DNA of 64,000 bases, taken from Synechococcus sp. CC9902 (GTDB lineage: Bacteria > Cyanobacteriota > Cyanobacteriia > PCC-6307 > Cyanobiaceae). The stretch covers positions 1,488,001 to 1,552,000 of the forward strand of contig NC_007513.1 in the NCBI RefSeq assembly GCF_000012505.1. The letters run 5' to 3'. Numbering within the stretch: the stretch's first letter is position 1; each line of letters begins with the position of its first letter. A model generated the notes under the pieces. The model had not been told where the DNA came from, did no database searches, and was given only the letters and a program-made list of their open reading frames with translations. The translations under genes were made by a program, and so were the position numbers. Positions 56,885-64,000 of this stretch are shown here, in pieces.

Positions 56885-58375
56885 ATGCAGCGCCCACTGA
56901 TGGTGCTCGGCACCTCTAGTGGTGCCGGCAAAACCTTGATGACAGCAGCCCTCTGCCGGGTCCTGAAACGTCAGGGAGAGCAACCCCTGCCTTTCAAAGG
57001 GCAGAACATGAGTAACAACGCCTGGGTGGATGGCGCGGGAGGCGAGATGGCCTACTCCCAAGCGATGCAGGCCTGGGCAGCCGGTCTTGAGCCCTGCTGC
57101 GCGATGAACCCTGTGCTGCTCAAACCGAAGGGCGACAGCACGAGCGAAGTCATCCATTCAGGCCAAAGCGTCGGCACCGCCCGCGCCGAGCACTACTACC
57201 GCGATTGGTTTCGCCCAGGCTGGCAAGCCATTCGCAGCGGGTTAAGCGAACTGCAGCAGCAATGGCCTGAAGGACGTTTAGTCCTGGAAGGAGCCGGCAG
57301 CCCTGTGGAGGTGAACCTGCAGCGCCGCGACCTCACCAACCTCAGATTGGCGCAATACCTACGAGCCAACTGTCTGCTCGTCGCCGACATCGAACGGGGC
57401 GGCGTCTTTGCGCAAATCGTTGGCACCCTCGCCTTGCTTCGACCGGTGGAACGACCGCTAATCAAAGGAATCCTGATCAACCGGTTCCGCGGCCGCCGCG
57501 AATTGTTTGATCAGGGGAGAACCTGGCTGGAAGACAACACCGGAGTGCCAGTGCTGGGAGTGATGCCCTGGCTCAATGAGTTATTCCCCCCCGAAGACTC
57601 CCTCGACCTGCTTGAGCGAAAGCCCAGCAGGGGTGCCTCCGACCTGGACATCGCCGTGTTGCGATTGCCGTCGTTGAGCAACTTCTCAGATCTCGATCCT
57701 CTGGAAACGGAAGCGACGGTGCAGCTGCGATGGGTTTCTCCAGGGGAGGCGCTTGGCGTGCCCGATGCCGTGGTGATTCCGGGCAGCAAGCAAACCCTGC
57801 GGGACTTGTCTGCCATGCGCAGCAGTGGACTTGCGGCCGCCCTTCAGGCTTACAGCGCTAGGGGAGGCCACGTGTTTGGTATTTGCGGTGGCATGCAGAT
57901 GCTCGGCCAGGAGCTTGAGGATCCCCAGGGCCTAGAAGGTGGCGCTCACTCCTGCGAAACCGGGCTTGGCCTCCTTCCGCTTCACACCGTCTTCACCGAC
58001 AACAAAGCATTGCGGCAGCGCAGCAGTGCAGCTCTCTGGCCCCAAGGAAACACAACGCTTCAACTAGAAGGCTTTGAGCTGCACTACGGCCGCACCACAG
58101 CATCTGCCCCCTGCGAACCGTTATGCGGTGAAGCCGAGCTGGGCTGGGTTAAACGTTTCGGAGAGGATGGGGGATTGGTGGCAGGCACCTATCTGCATGG
58201 AGTGTTTGAAAGCGGCCCTTGGCGACGGCGCTGGCTCAACCAACTCCGAGCGACTAAAGGATTGCCGCCGCTTACCGAGCAGCAGCAGCATCACAGCAAG
58301 CAGCGGGAGGCACTGCTCGATCGGCTCGCTGATGCCTTCGAAGAACACATCAATCTCGAACCACTCTTGCGCTGA
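56885..58375 (+). CDS. cobQ: cobyric acid synthase CobQ
   Basis: The 496-residue enzyme has the N-terminal synthetase part with [20 protein letters not shown] and [20 protein letters not shown], and a C-terminal glutamine amidotransferase with the nucleophile C334 in [12 protein letters not shown] and a final HGVFE. It amidates four carboxyl groups of adenosylcobyrinic acid a,c-diamide in cobalamin synthesis. Pathway partner cbiB is at 12.8 kb. A hairpin overlaps the stop codon. Confidence 0.95.
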   Translation: MQRPLMVLGTSSGAGKTLMTAALCRVLKRQGEQPLPFKGQNMSNNAWVDGAGGEMAYSQAMQAWAAGLEPCCAMNPVLLKPKGDSTSEVIHSGQSVGTARAEHYYRDWFRPGWQAIRSGLSELQQQWPEGRLVLEGAGSPVEVNLQRRDLTNLRLAQYLRANCLLVADIERGGVFAQIVGTLALLRPVERPLIKGILINRFRGRRELFDQGRTWLEDNTGVPVLGVMPWLNELFPPEDSLDLLERKPSRGASDLDIAVLRLPSLSNFSDLDPLETEATVQLRWVSPGEALGVPDAVVIPGSKQTLRDLSAMRSSGLAAALQAYSARGGHVFGICGGMQMLGQELEDPQGLEGGAHSCETGLGLLPLHTVFTDNKALRQRSSAALWPQGNTTLQLEGFELHYGRTTASAPCEPLCGEAELGWVKRFGEDGGLVAGTYLHGVFESGPWRRRWLNQLRATKGLPPLTEQQQHHSKQREALLDRLADAFEEHINLEPLLR

Positions 58376-58384
58376 GAGTGGTTC
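58358..58384 (+). terminator. hairpin at the cobQ 3' end, no T-run
   Basis: GAACCACTCT (58358-58367) and AGAGTGGTTC (58375-58384) form a perfect 10-pair stem around a 7-base loop that includes the last cobQ codons. There is no T-run, so it may stabilise or process the mRNA end rather than terminate by itself. Confidence 0.55.
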
Positions 58385-58583
58385 ATCACGTCATCTAAGA
58401 AACAGAGGTTTGATATTGCGGCCGTCCCTCATTGAGCTTTCTACACCGCAACCAAATGAACAAGCTTCTCAACACAATCCATTCCATAAAAGAATTGAAT
58501 TGAGCCGAGCAACTTGATATTGACGGTTCCAACAGATAAGAACCACCGAGTGAACGTTATCTTTAACCATAGTGATCATCACG

Positions 58584-58832
58584 ATGACAGCGATGAGCAG
58601 CATTCCTGTGCGTTGGCCCCATGGCCAAACCACCATGGAAACCGTTGGCGAGGACTGGTTAAAAGCCGCTAGCAACGCAGACGTTTCGATCCCAACCGGC
58701 TGTCTGGGGGGCAGCTGTGGCGCCTGCGAAATCGAAGTGAACGGAAAGATGGTTCGGGCCTGCATCAGCACAGTTCCACCCTCCAAATCGGGGGAATTAG
58801 TGGTGACATTTGCCACCGACCCCTACTGGTAA
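58584..58832 (+). CDS. 2Fe-2S ferredoxin-like protein, 82 aa
   Basis: The protein has a plant-type 2Fe-2S motif GCLGGSCGACEIEVNGKMVR, then AC, giving C-x4-C-x2-C and a later C. The spacing differs slightly from classical ferredoxins (C-x4-C-x2-C-xn-C with a shorter gap). It should carry single electrons in the cytoplasm. The start may be 58572, 58584 or 58593; I used the second ATG. It lies near cobQ on the same strand, but about 210 bases apart. Confidence 0.85.
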   Translation: MTAMSSIPVRWPHGQTTMETVGEDWLKAASNADVSIPTGCLGGSCGACEIEVNGKMVRACISTVPPSKSGELVVTFATDPYW

Positions 58833-58838
58833 ATGAAC

Positions 58839-59018
58839 TCAGCCAGATTGCATTGCCACAAGACATTCCATCACCTTCGAGGTTTGCAAATCCTGCACAA
58901 AAAGTTCAAAAGATTGCTTTGTTTGCTTGTAATCGGGCCGCCATGCAAAAGGCTGACTCATCAATTGGGCAAGCTGTTCTCGTTCAGCTCGCATGGTCAG
59001 TGTAGGAAGTTGAACCAT
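58839..59018 (-). CDS. small hypothetical protein, 59 aa
   Basis: The frame from ATG 59018 reads MVQLPTLTMRAEREQLAQLM and continues SQPFAWRPDYKQTKQSFELF. Composition is that of a small soluble helical protein, with coding-like third positions. It converges on the ferredoxin gene with a six-base gap. No family recognised. Confidence 0.55.
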   Translation of the reverse strand: MVQLPTLTMRAEREQLAQLMSQPFAWRPDYKQTKQSFELFVQDLQTSKVMECLVAMQSG

Positions 59019-59180
59019 AGTTTTTCATTGTGGATACTCCAAGTTTCACCCCATGAAGGCGTGATGTCGTCCCATGAATGGGTGATCTGTTTAGTGAGAT
59101 CCAGCCAACGAAAGAAGTCAGCAAACGGGGTGGACCAGCAAGGGGTTGAGCGATACCGTTCAGCCATCGGCAATCTTGAG

Positions 59181-59390
59181 ATGCGGAGCTACACCAAAAC
59201 GTTAAGGAGCGCTGCTTTAACAGGATTAGCGATGCTCGCAGCAGTAGCAATCACCATTCATATCGTGCTCACATTTTTTTTCATGCACGGCTTGCTCCTC
59301 ACGATGTGCTTCCTTGCAGCCTTAATTTTGATCATGCCAAGAATTGGACGATGGCATAGCAAACGACAACTTCATTCATCTACAAATTAA
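59181..59390 (+). CDS. small two-span membrane protein, 69 aa
   Basis: From ATG 59181 the product starts MRSYTKTLRSAALTGLAMLA and has two spans (about residues 12-33 and 35-51), then a basic His-containing tail. The open frame upstream to 58833 does not look coding. Function unknown. Confidence 0.6.
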   Translation: MRSYTKTLRSAALTGLAMLAAVAITIHIVLTFFFMHGLLLTMCFLAALILIMPRIGRWHSKRQLHSSTN

Positions 59391-59491
59391 AATAATTTTG
59401 GCGCATCGGGCCGTCGAACTCAGAAATTGATATCGCCTATCCTGTCCAAGCCAAGACAAGCAGTTTGCACCTTATAAGCGACAACAATAGT

Positions 59492-60301
59492 ATGGTCAGC
59501 CGATCCACAACCAATTGGAATTTATTTTGGCAGCACCATTTAGGCAGCTGGCTAGGCCAGTGGACGCGATATTCCCAATCGGGCAAAATTCAGGAATCAT
59601 TTAAAAGCAAACGTTCATTTTCAGCCAATTCAGACTGCTCTGAGATCGCTCAAACTAATCAACAAATGTATGCCAATGGCGATACAAATACAATGCGATG
59701 GAATTATTCCATCGATGAACATAGCCACAACGATGGATTTGCTCATCCAGCAAGCACCTTGATGCGGGGCTTCGCCTTTGAGAATGGTGCAGCGGCATGG
59801 TTAATACCACAGCTTAAAAACACCCAATATCAACCCTTTGAACTCTTTCTAACGCAAAAAGACATTCGCCATAGCGTGGGAGTTCTCTATGGAGACAGCG
59901 GACAATTACTGCATACAGCAAGCATTCGTGAATACCGCGGAGACCCATGGAACAACAACTGGTCGACCAACACTGAGCAAGTCAATCCCTGGACGATTGA
60001 GGGAAGATGGCAAGGGGAAGAACTCCGAATTCAATCAGACCTGTTCCGAGATCCAATACAAGCCCGTCAATGGCAGTGGAACGAAGATGAACTTAAGGAC
60101 AATCATGCCAATCATTTCTTTCCTGACAACATCATTCTTCGCTGCCCAAAAGTGTTATTACAAGACAAGTCATTTGGCATCACAATTTACTGGCAAACAA
60201 AAAATAATCAGCTTCAAATTATTCAAGCAGATTATAACCAGACCCATCAACTCATTGCAATCAGCCAGCAGACGATGGATCAGACCTCTGAACAATCTTA
60301 A
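59492..60301 (+). CDS. DUF3598 family protein
   Basis: From ATG 59492 the protein has 269 residues. TTNWNLFWQHHLGSWLGQWT and RYSQSGKIQESFKSKRSF at the N-terminus, and FENGAAAWLIP in the middle, follow the DUF3598 pattern. These cyanobacterial proteins are predicted lipocalin-like beta-barrels, some related to bilin lyases of the CpcS/CpcT group. Any link to pigments here is only inferred. The gene converges on the LuxR regulator. Confidence 0.7.
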   Translation: MVSRSTTNWNLFWQHHLGSWLGQWTRYSQSGKIQESFKSKRSFSANSDCSEIAQTNQQMYANGDTNTMRWNYSIDEHSHNDGFAHPASTLMRGFAFENGAAAWLIPQLKNTQYQPFELFLTQKDIRHSVGVLYGDSGQLLHTASIREYRGDPWNNNWSTNTEQVNPWTIEGRWQGEELRIQSDLFRDPIQARQWQWNEDELKDNHANHFFPDNIILRCPKVLLQDKSFGITIYWQTKNNQLQIIQADYNQTHQLIAISQQTMDQTSEQS

Positions 60302-60314
60302 AACAACAGATTCA

Positions 60315-60998
60315 TTACATCCCTGCGCGTATGGCAGAAATCACTGCTTGAGTTCGGTCTTTAACACCAAGCTTGCCAATCACAGTACTAACGTGGCTTT
60401 TAATTGTTTCAGGACTGACGAACAAGACTTCAGCCATCTCTTTATTACTCATTCCTTGGCACAACGCTTCTAAAACTTCTGATTCACGGTCGGACAATCC
60501 GGCAAGTGCGATACTTTTGACATAACCAGCCATGGTTCTCACTTCCTTCGGGTAATAACTTGATCCATTCGCAATCGCGCGAATCGACTTCAAAAAATCG
60601 CCATCGGCACTTTGACCAATGGAATGAACGAAGATAATTCCATCAACATTCGCCTCAATTGCTTCTCGCACAACGTCTTGGCTTTCACGGTGTAAAAACA
60701 CTAAAACACTAGTGGCTGGGGAAATATTTTTAACTTTTAAAGCAAGATTAATACCATATCCCTGTTCCAACTGTTCCGTGATGTACAGCAAATCAGGCTG
60801 CTTATCCTGACAAGCCATTAACGCTTCTCGCTCTGTTGTAAATGCACCTAGAAGTGAATTATTGATGGGAATAGCATGACTAAAGGCTGCCAGCGTGAGC
60901 ATATCTCCCATACAAGCCATCGAAGTTTTACCTGCTAGCAGGCCTTTCACCTCCTCGAAAGCTTCGCGCACGCGATCCGATTGAACAAAGTATTCCAC
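60315..60998 (-). CDS. LuxR-type regulator with atypical receiver domain
   Basis: The C-terminal 65 residues are a LuxR/NarL helix-turn-helix (LSDRESEVLEALCQGMSNKE, then VSPETIKSHVSTVIGKLGVK). The N-terminal part resembles a receiver domain, but the phosphorylation site aligns to T74 in DLLYITEQL in place of Asp, and the acidic pair near the start is reduced to D32. It is therefore probably not phosphorylated in the usual way. No kinase is adjacent. Confidence 0.82.
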   Translation of the reverse strand: MEYFVQSDRVREAFEEVKGLLAGKTSMACMGDMLTLAAFSHAIPINNSLLGAFTTEREALMACQDKQPDLLYITEQLEQGYGINLALKVKNISPATSVLVFLHRESQDVVREAIEANVDGIIFVHSIGQSADGDFLKSIRAIANGSSYYPKEVRTMAGYVKSIALAGLSDRESEVLEALCQGMSNKEMAEVLFVSPETIKSHVSTVIGKLGVKDRTQAVISAIRAGM

Positions 60999-61313
60999 GT
61001 TCGGGGAAAGGGAAGCAGTCCCTGTTGATCATGATCCATTTTGGAGCTGATCTTGGCCAATGTCACTACAACATGAACAAAGAGCCAGGCCCCACCAACT
61101 CTTGAAGATGAATCGTGAAAGTGGCTGGAGCGCGATCTGTGATCTCAACAATACATTTCAACAATGCATCAAAATAATCAATCAAAGCAATGAATAGACT
61201 GGTAAAACACCAACCATCAAAAAGCTTCAAAGCCTTCTCCTTCTGACCAAAAAAGCAACCAGACGAAAGCAGGCAAGAACAATAAAAACATCTAACTCAA
61301 AAACAATCGAGTA
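60999..61313. other. intergenic, 315 bases, no gene
   Basis: The gap lies between the divergent LuxR-type regulator and the acyltransferase and probably holds both promoters. It is AT-rich near the end. I see no coding frame or clear hairpin. Confidence 0.5.
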
Positions 61314-62456
61314 ATGGAGTCACTGATTCAAAACAAGCCAAGACAGAGGAGCCTTTTTCTCGACCAGATCAAAGCGATCATGATCGCTTTGGTGATCGCT
61401 TCCCATACTGTTCTACTCGCCAGCCTGTCCTCCGATGGCGTCGGCCAACTCATCAAAGATGCACCACTATTTGAGGGCGTGAATCTTTGGTTTGTCTGGG
61501 TAAGCAATACATTTTTCATGAATATCTTATTTTTAATATCTGGATATCTATTACCTGAATCGGTTCAAAAGCAAGGCCTTAAGCAGTTTGCCAAAAATCG
61601 CCTCATTCGCCTTGGAATCCCTTTAATATTTAGCATAATCTTGATTAATAATATCTTACCAATTGGCGGATTACTTGTACCTGACAGCCCTGCATTCGGC
61701 CAGAGCATCATCAACCTACCGCTCAACAGAATCGGACCACAATGGTTTCTAGTTGTCTTGATTTTGTTCAATGCTCTGTATTGCATATGGGTAGGCCTTC
61801 GCAAAACCAAATTTTCAATCAATCAGGCAACATCCGTTCCTGGATGGAGATCTTGGCTCATCAGTGCCATGATTCTTGGACTAGCAGAAATGGAAATGAG
61901 CCATTTCTCAAATGTTTGGATCAACCTGAAGGAAACAAACCTAGATGGTCTTGGGTATCAAGGTATGCACCTATTCACCTATGGATTTCTCTTTGCCGTT
62001 GGCTGCAAGGCAGCATCCCATCGTTGGATTGAACGCATCAATCTACGTTTGGCATCTTCATGGTTTCAAGCATCTCTGTTGATCAGCTTGACTTTTTTGG
62101 CCATCATGGTTGCAACTATTCTGATGGGCAACAATTCCTACTTCCTTCAGCAAGCATTGCCAATTTTATCGGCCCTCATTCCATTCGTAGGCTGGGGCTA
62201 TATGGCTATGTTTCTTACTTGGACTCAGCAGCATGAGCACATTGGCGGAGCATGGTTAGCCCAAGCAGGACGAGATGGCTTTGGTGCCTATTTGATTCAC
62301 ATGCCCATCCTCTATGGATGTTTTATGCCCCTCTACCTGTTAGGTATAACGAATATTTGGATCCTGAGCCTATCGGCCACGATTTTGGCCATCGTTCTGT
62401 CGTTTTGGGGAAGTCATCAATTGCGAAACATTCCTGCCGTCCGTCGCATCATCTAA
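61314..62456 (+). CDS. membrane acyltransferase 3 family (OafA/NolL type)
   Basis: The 380-residue protein has about ten membrane spans. The N-terminal FLDQIKAIMIALVIASHTVL resembles the family motif with its essential His (IASHT), and a later NRLIRLGIPLIF contains the R-x-x-R-L-x-P motif. Such enzymes put acetyl or other acyl groups on sugars of surface polysaccharides or lipids. The gene lies 64 bases before clc. AT-richer than average. Confidence 0.85.
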   Translation: MESLIQNKPRQRSLFLDQIKAIMIALVIASHTVLLASLSSDGVGQLIKDAPLFEGVNLWFVWVSNTFFMNILFLISGYLLPESVQKQGLKQFAKNRLIRLGIPLIFSIILINNILPIGGLLVPDSPAFGQSIINLPLNRIGPQWFLVVLILFNALYCIWVGLRKTKFSINQATSVPGWRSWLISAMILGLAEMEMSHFSNVWINLKETNLDGLGYQGMHLFTYGFLFAVGCKAASHRWIERINLRLASSWFQASLLISLTFLAIMVATILMGNNSYFLQQALPILSALIPFVGWGYMAMFLTWTQQHEHIGGAWLAQAGRDGFGAYLIHMPILYGCFMPLYLLGITNIWILSLSATILAIVLSFWGSHQLRNIPAVRRII

Positions 62457-62520
62457 GACTTCGAGCGTCCCAACAGGTGTGGGGCAGACACCTTCAGAGA
62501 CAACACCTACCCGTCTGCGG

Positions 62521-63846
62521 ATGAATCAGCGACACTCAGGCCAACACCTCGCTCACCCTCCACTGATCAACAAACTTCTGATCGATCAACTGCGCTTCAG
62601 CCTGATGGCGTTGTTCGCCGGCGCAGCAAGTGGGGCGGGCGTGGCATTGATCATCAGCCTGATTGATCTCGCCACACGACAGCTTTGGGGAGGTCCGGTT
62701 GAACAGGCCCTCGGACAAGCTCCACCCTTGGCTTGGTCGGTGTTGGTCTGCGGGGGCTTTGGATTGCTTCTCTCGTTCATTCATCGCGGTGGTTCCTCCA
62801 CCTTGCTGCCCGAACTCCCAGAAACCATGGAGGACTTGCGTCATCCAGACCGGGCACCAAAACGAGACGAGCGCAGGGCCATTCTTGGGGCTGCCCTCGC
62901 CCAGATCGGTGGTGGCAGCATTGGCCCAGAAGCCCTAATGACGCGACTTGCGACATTGATCAGTCGTCGAATGTGGAAAGGCAACGATCAAGCTCTGCAG
63001 TCAGCCTCTGTGGCCGGAAGCTTGGGATTTCTCGGCGCCCCTCTCTTGGGAGGCATGGTGGTCGGTGAGCGGAAACAAGACGTTCTTCGCCGTTGGATCC
63101 CTGGAATTCTGGGGGGGCTTAGTGGTTTTGTTGCTTTCCACGGCATCAATGAAGCCAGCGGTGGGTCCCTCAAAAACTTGCCCTACGTCTGGCCCTCCAA
63201 CATTGGGGAAAGTTTCGACACTCTTGTTGCAGCGTTGCTAGCCGGAGCAGTCGGTTGCGGGTTGGGACTCATCTTCCAAAGGTGGCGTTACTGGCTAGAA
63301 CAACGGCGGCTCATGGCGCGCTGGTGCTGGTGGCCTGTAGTCACCGGAGTGCTGCTAGGTGCCTTGATGCATTGGCTTCCCCTCGTGCCTTTTGGCGGGG
63401 AAGAGCAGATGCGGCCTCTGCTGGAAAACCAACAAAGCCATCCCTCCGCACTGCTGTTCTTATCCGCCTTCGGCAAACTGTTGATGCTGGGCCTTTGCCT
63501 TGAAACAGGCTGGCGTGGTGGGATCTTTTTCCCTGTTTTTTTGATTGCCTGTGCCACCGGCACGGGGCTCCATCAAATCTTTCCCGACCTGGGCAGCCTC
63601 GGCAGCTGGTGCGGAGGGCTCACGGGCGCCTTTTATCGCATTCTTTTGCCTTCACCACTGGTGGTTGTTGTGCTGGGCTTGGCTTTACTTCAGGGGCATG
63701 GGGCTAGTGGTCTGCTGGTGGGAGTCGCCATGGCTCACCTGATCAAGCAGGGGACAAGCCTGGGTGATGTCCCTCCACCTCCCCAGCGAACACTCGACTC
63801 GCACGAATGTCCGAAGCCTCAATGGTCATCAAGTCGTCCTTTGTAA
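62521..63846 (+). CDS. ClC-family chloride channel/transporter
   Basis: The 441-residue protein starts at ATG 62521 and has many membrane helices. GGGSIGPEALMTRL takes the place of the selectivity motif G-(K/R)-E-G-P, and GSLGFLGAPLLGGMVVGE matches the next family helix. The N-terminal GSGIP signature is not clear, so this is a diverged ClC. It moves chloride or exchanges it for protons. The last 104 bases overlap the AAA+ gene on the other strand. Confidence 0.85.
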   Translation: MNQRHSGQHLAHPPLINKLLIDQLRFSLMALFAGAASGAGVALIISLIDLATRQLWGGPVEQALGQAPPLAWSVLVCGGFGLLLSFIHRGGSSTLLPELPETMEDLRHPDRAPKRDERRAILGAALAQIGGGSIGPEALMTRLATLISRRMWKGNDQALQSASVAGSLGFLGAPLLGGMVVGERKQDVLRRWIPGILGGLSGFVAFHGINEASGGSLKNLPYVWPSNIGESFDTLVAALLAGAVGCGLGLIFQRWRYWLEQRRLMARWCWWPVVTGVLLGALMHWLPLVPFGGEEQMRPLLENQQSHPSALLFLSAFGKLLMLGLCLETGWRGGIFFPVFLIACATGTGLHQIFPDLGSLGSWCGGLTGAFYRILLPSPLVVVVLGLALLQGHGASGLLVGVAMAHLIKQGTSLGDVPPPPQRTLDSHECPKPQWSSSRPL

Positions 63847-64000
63847 AGGCGTCTCCCATCCGCTCAAACAATCGATTTGCCTGACGCAGTCGTGCTCGAT
63901 CGATGGCATTGCGAATCGATCGGGCATTCGCAAAAAACGGCAGCTGACGGCGTCGACCGATGTACTCCTCAAAGGCCTCATTTGCTTCAGGACTCAAGCA
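63743..64000 (-). CDS. cbbX: CbbX-type AAA+ ATPase (Rubisco activase-like), C-terminal fragment
   Basis: Only the last 85 residues are in the window. The segment RRRQLPFFANARSIRNAIDR followed by ARLRQANRLF is the C-terminal helical lid of CbbX-like AAA+ proteins, including the arginine sensor region (FANARSxRN). CbbX remodels inhibited red-type or form IA Rubisco; marine Synechococcus usually carry it near carboxysome genes. The ATPase core lies beyond the window edge. It converges on the ClC gene with 104 bases of overlap. Confidence 0.78.
   Translation of the reverse strand, partial: CLSPEANEAFEEYIGRRRQLPFFANARSIRNAIDRARLRQANRLFERMGDAFTKDDLMTIEASDIRASRVFAGEVEGHHPGLSPA

Overview
The window is a piece of a marine picocyanobacterial chromosome, almost certainly a phycoerythrin-rich Synechococcus of subcluster 5.1. 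The reasons are densely packed housekeeping genes with 1-4 base overlaps, chlorophyll synthase (chlG) and phylloquinone/menaquinone methylation (menG), a clpR-clpP3 pair, cyanobacterial DUF families (DUF2862, DUF4359, DUF4079, DUF3598), a CbbX-type AAA+ protein, and a phycobilin lyase-isomerase beside a tandem AraC regulator pair. That last combination is the signature of the type IV chromatic acclimation (CA4-A) island. No rRNA, CRISPR array, transposase or integrase was found.

Layout. 1-15.9 kb is core: a cut-off FAD oxidase, an amidohydrolase, tRNA-His, miaB, then ddl-hyp-ftsQ-ftsZ (wall and division), SRP RNA, panB against hemW, a PIN/TRAM protein, clpR-clpP3, ilvC-cbiB, and two exopolysaccharide genes. 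15.9-20.8 kb is an accessory stretch of small or unknown genes, including a 455-aa protein with a WYL-like segment, a UPF0114 membrane protein and a GAF protein with a Cys-rich tail; it ends at tRNA-Ser(CGA). 20.9-23.7 kb holds comEC and glyQ.

23.7-30.5 kb is clearly AT-richer and accessory: a lipoprotein, a DUF4912-like protein, DUF2237, a Nif11-domain protein, a tiny membrane protein, the two AraC-type regulators (FciA/FciB type), a 56-aa ribbon-helix-helix-like protein, and mpeZ. Upstream of mpeZ lies a 46-bp near-palindrome followed by a possible 30-codon leader ORF. The regulators and lyase would together change the chromophore on phycoerythrin II as light shifts between blue and green. 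The phycobilisome structural genes are not in this window.

30.5-49.5 kb returns to core genes: menG-hisF, DUF2862, chlG-PBP1, rsmB, an alkyltransferase-like protein, trmH, an ABC permease, a sensor kinase operon, lepA, an SMR transporter, mqo, nfu plus a cysteine lyase-like gene, murE, a thioredoxin-fold protein and yidD, then rpsD with a strong terminator. 50.2-53.3 kb is an eroded low-density region with the 3' part of a tRNA, a decayed coding fragment, an outer-membrane beta-barrel protein and several tiny ORFs. 53.3-64 kb holds DUF4079, mscS, maf, cobQ, a ferredoxin, DUF3598, a LuxR regulator with an atypical receiver, an acyltransferase, a ClC channel and the end of a CbbX-like AAA+ gene.

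Functional calls rest on motif recognition by eye. No similarity search or alignment program was run.
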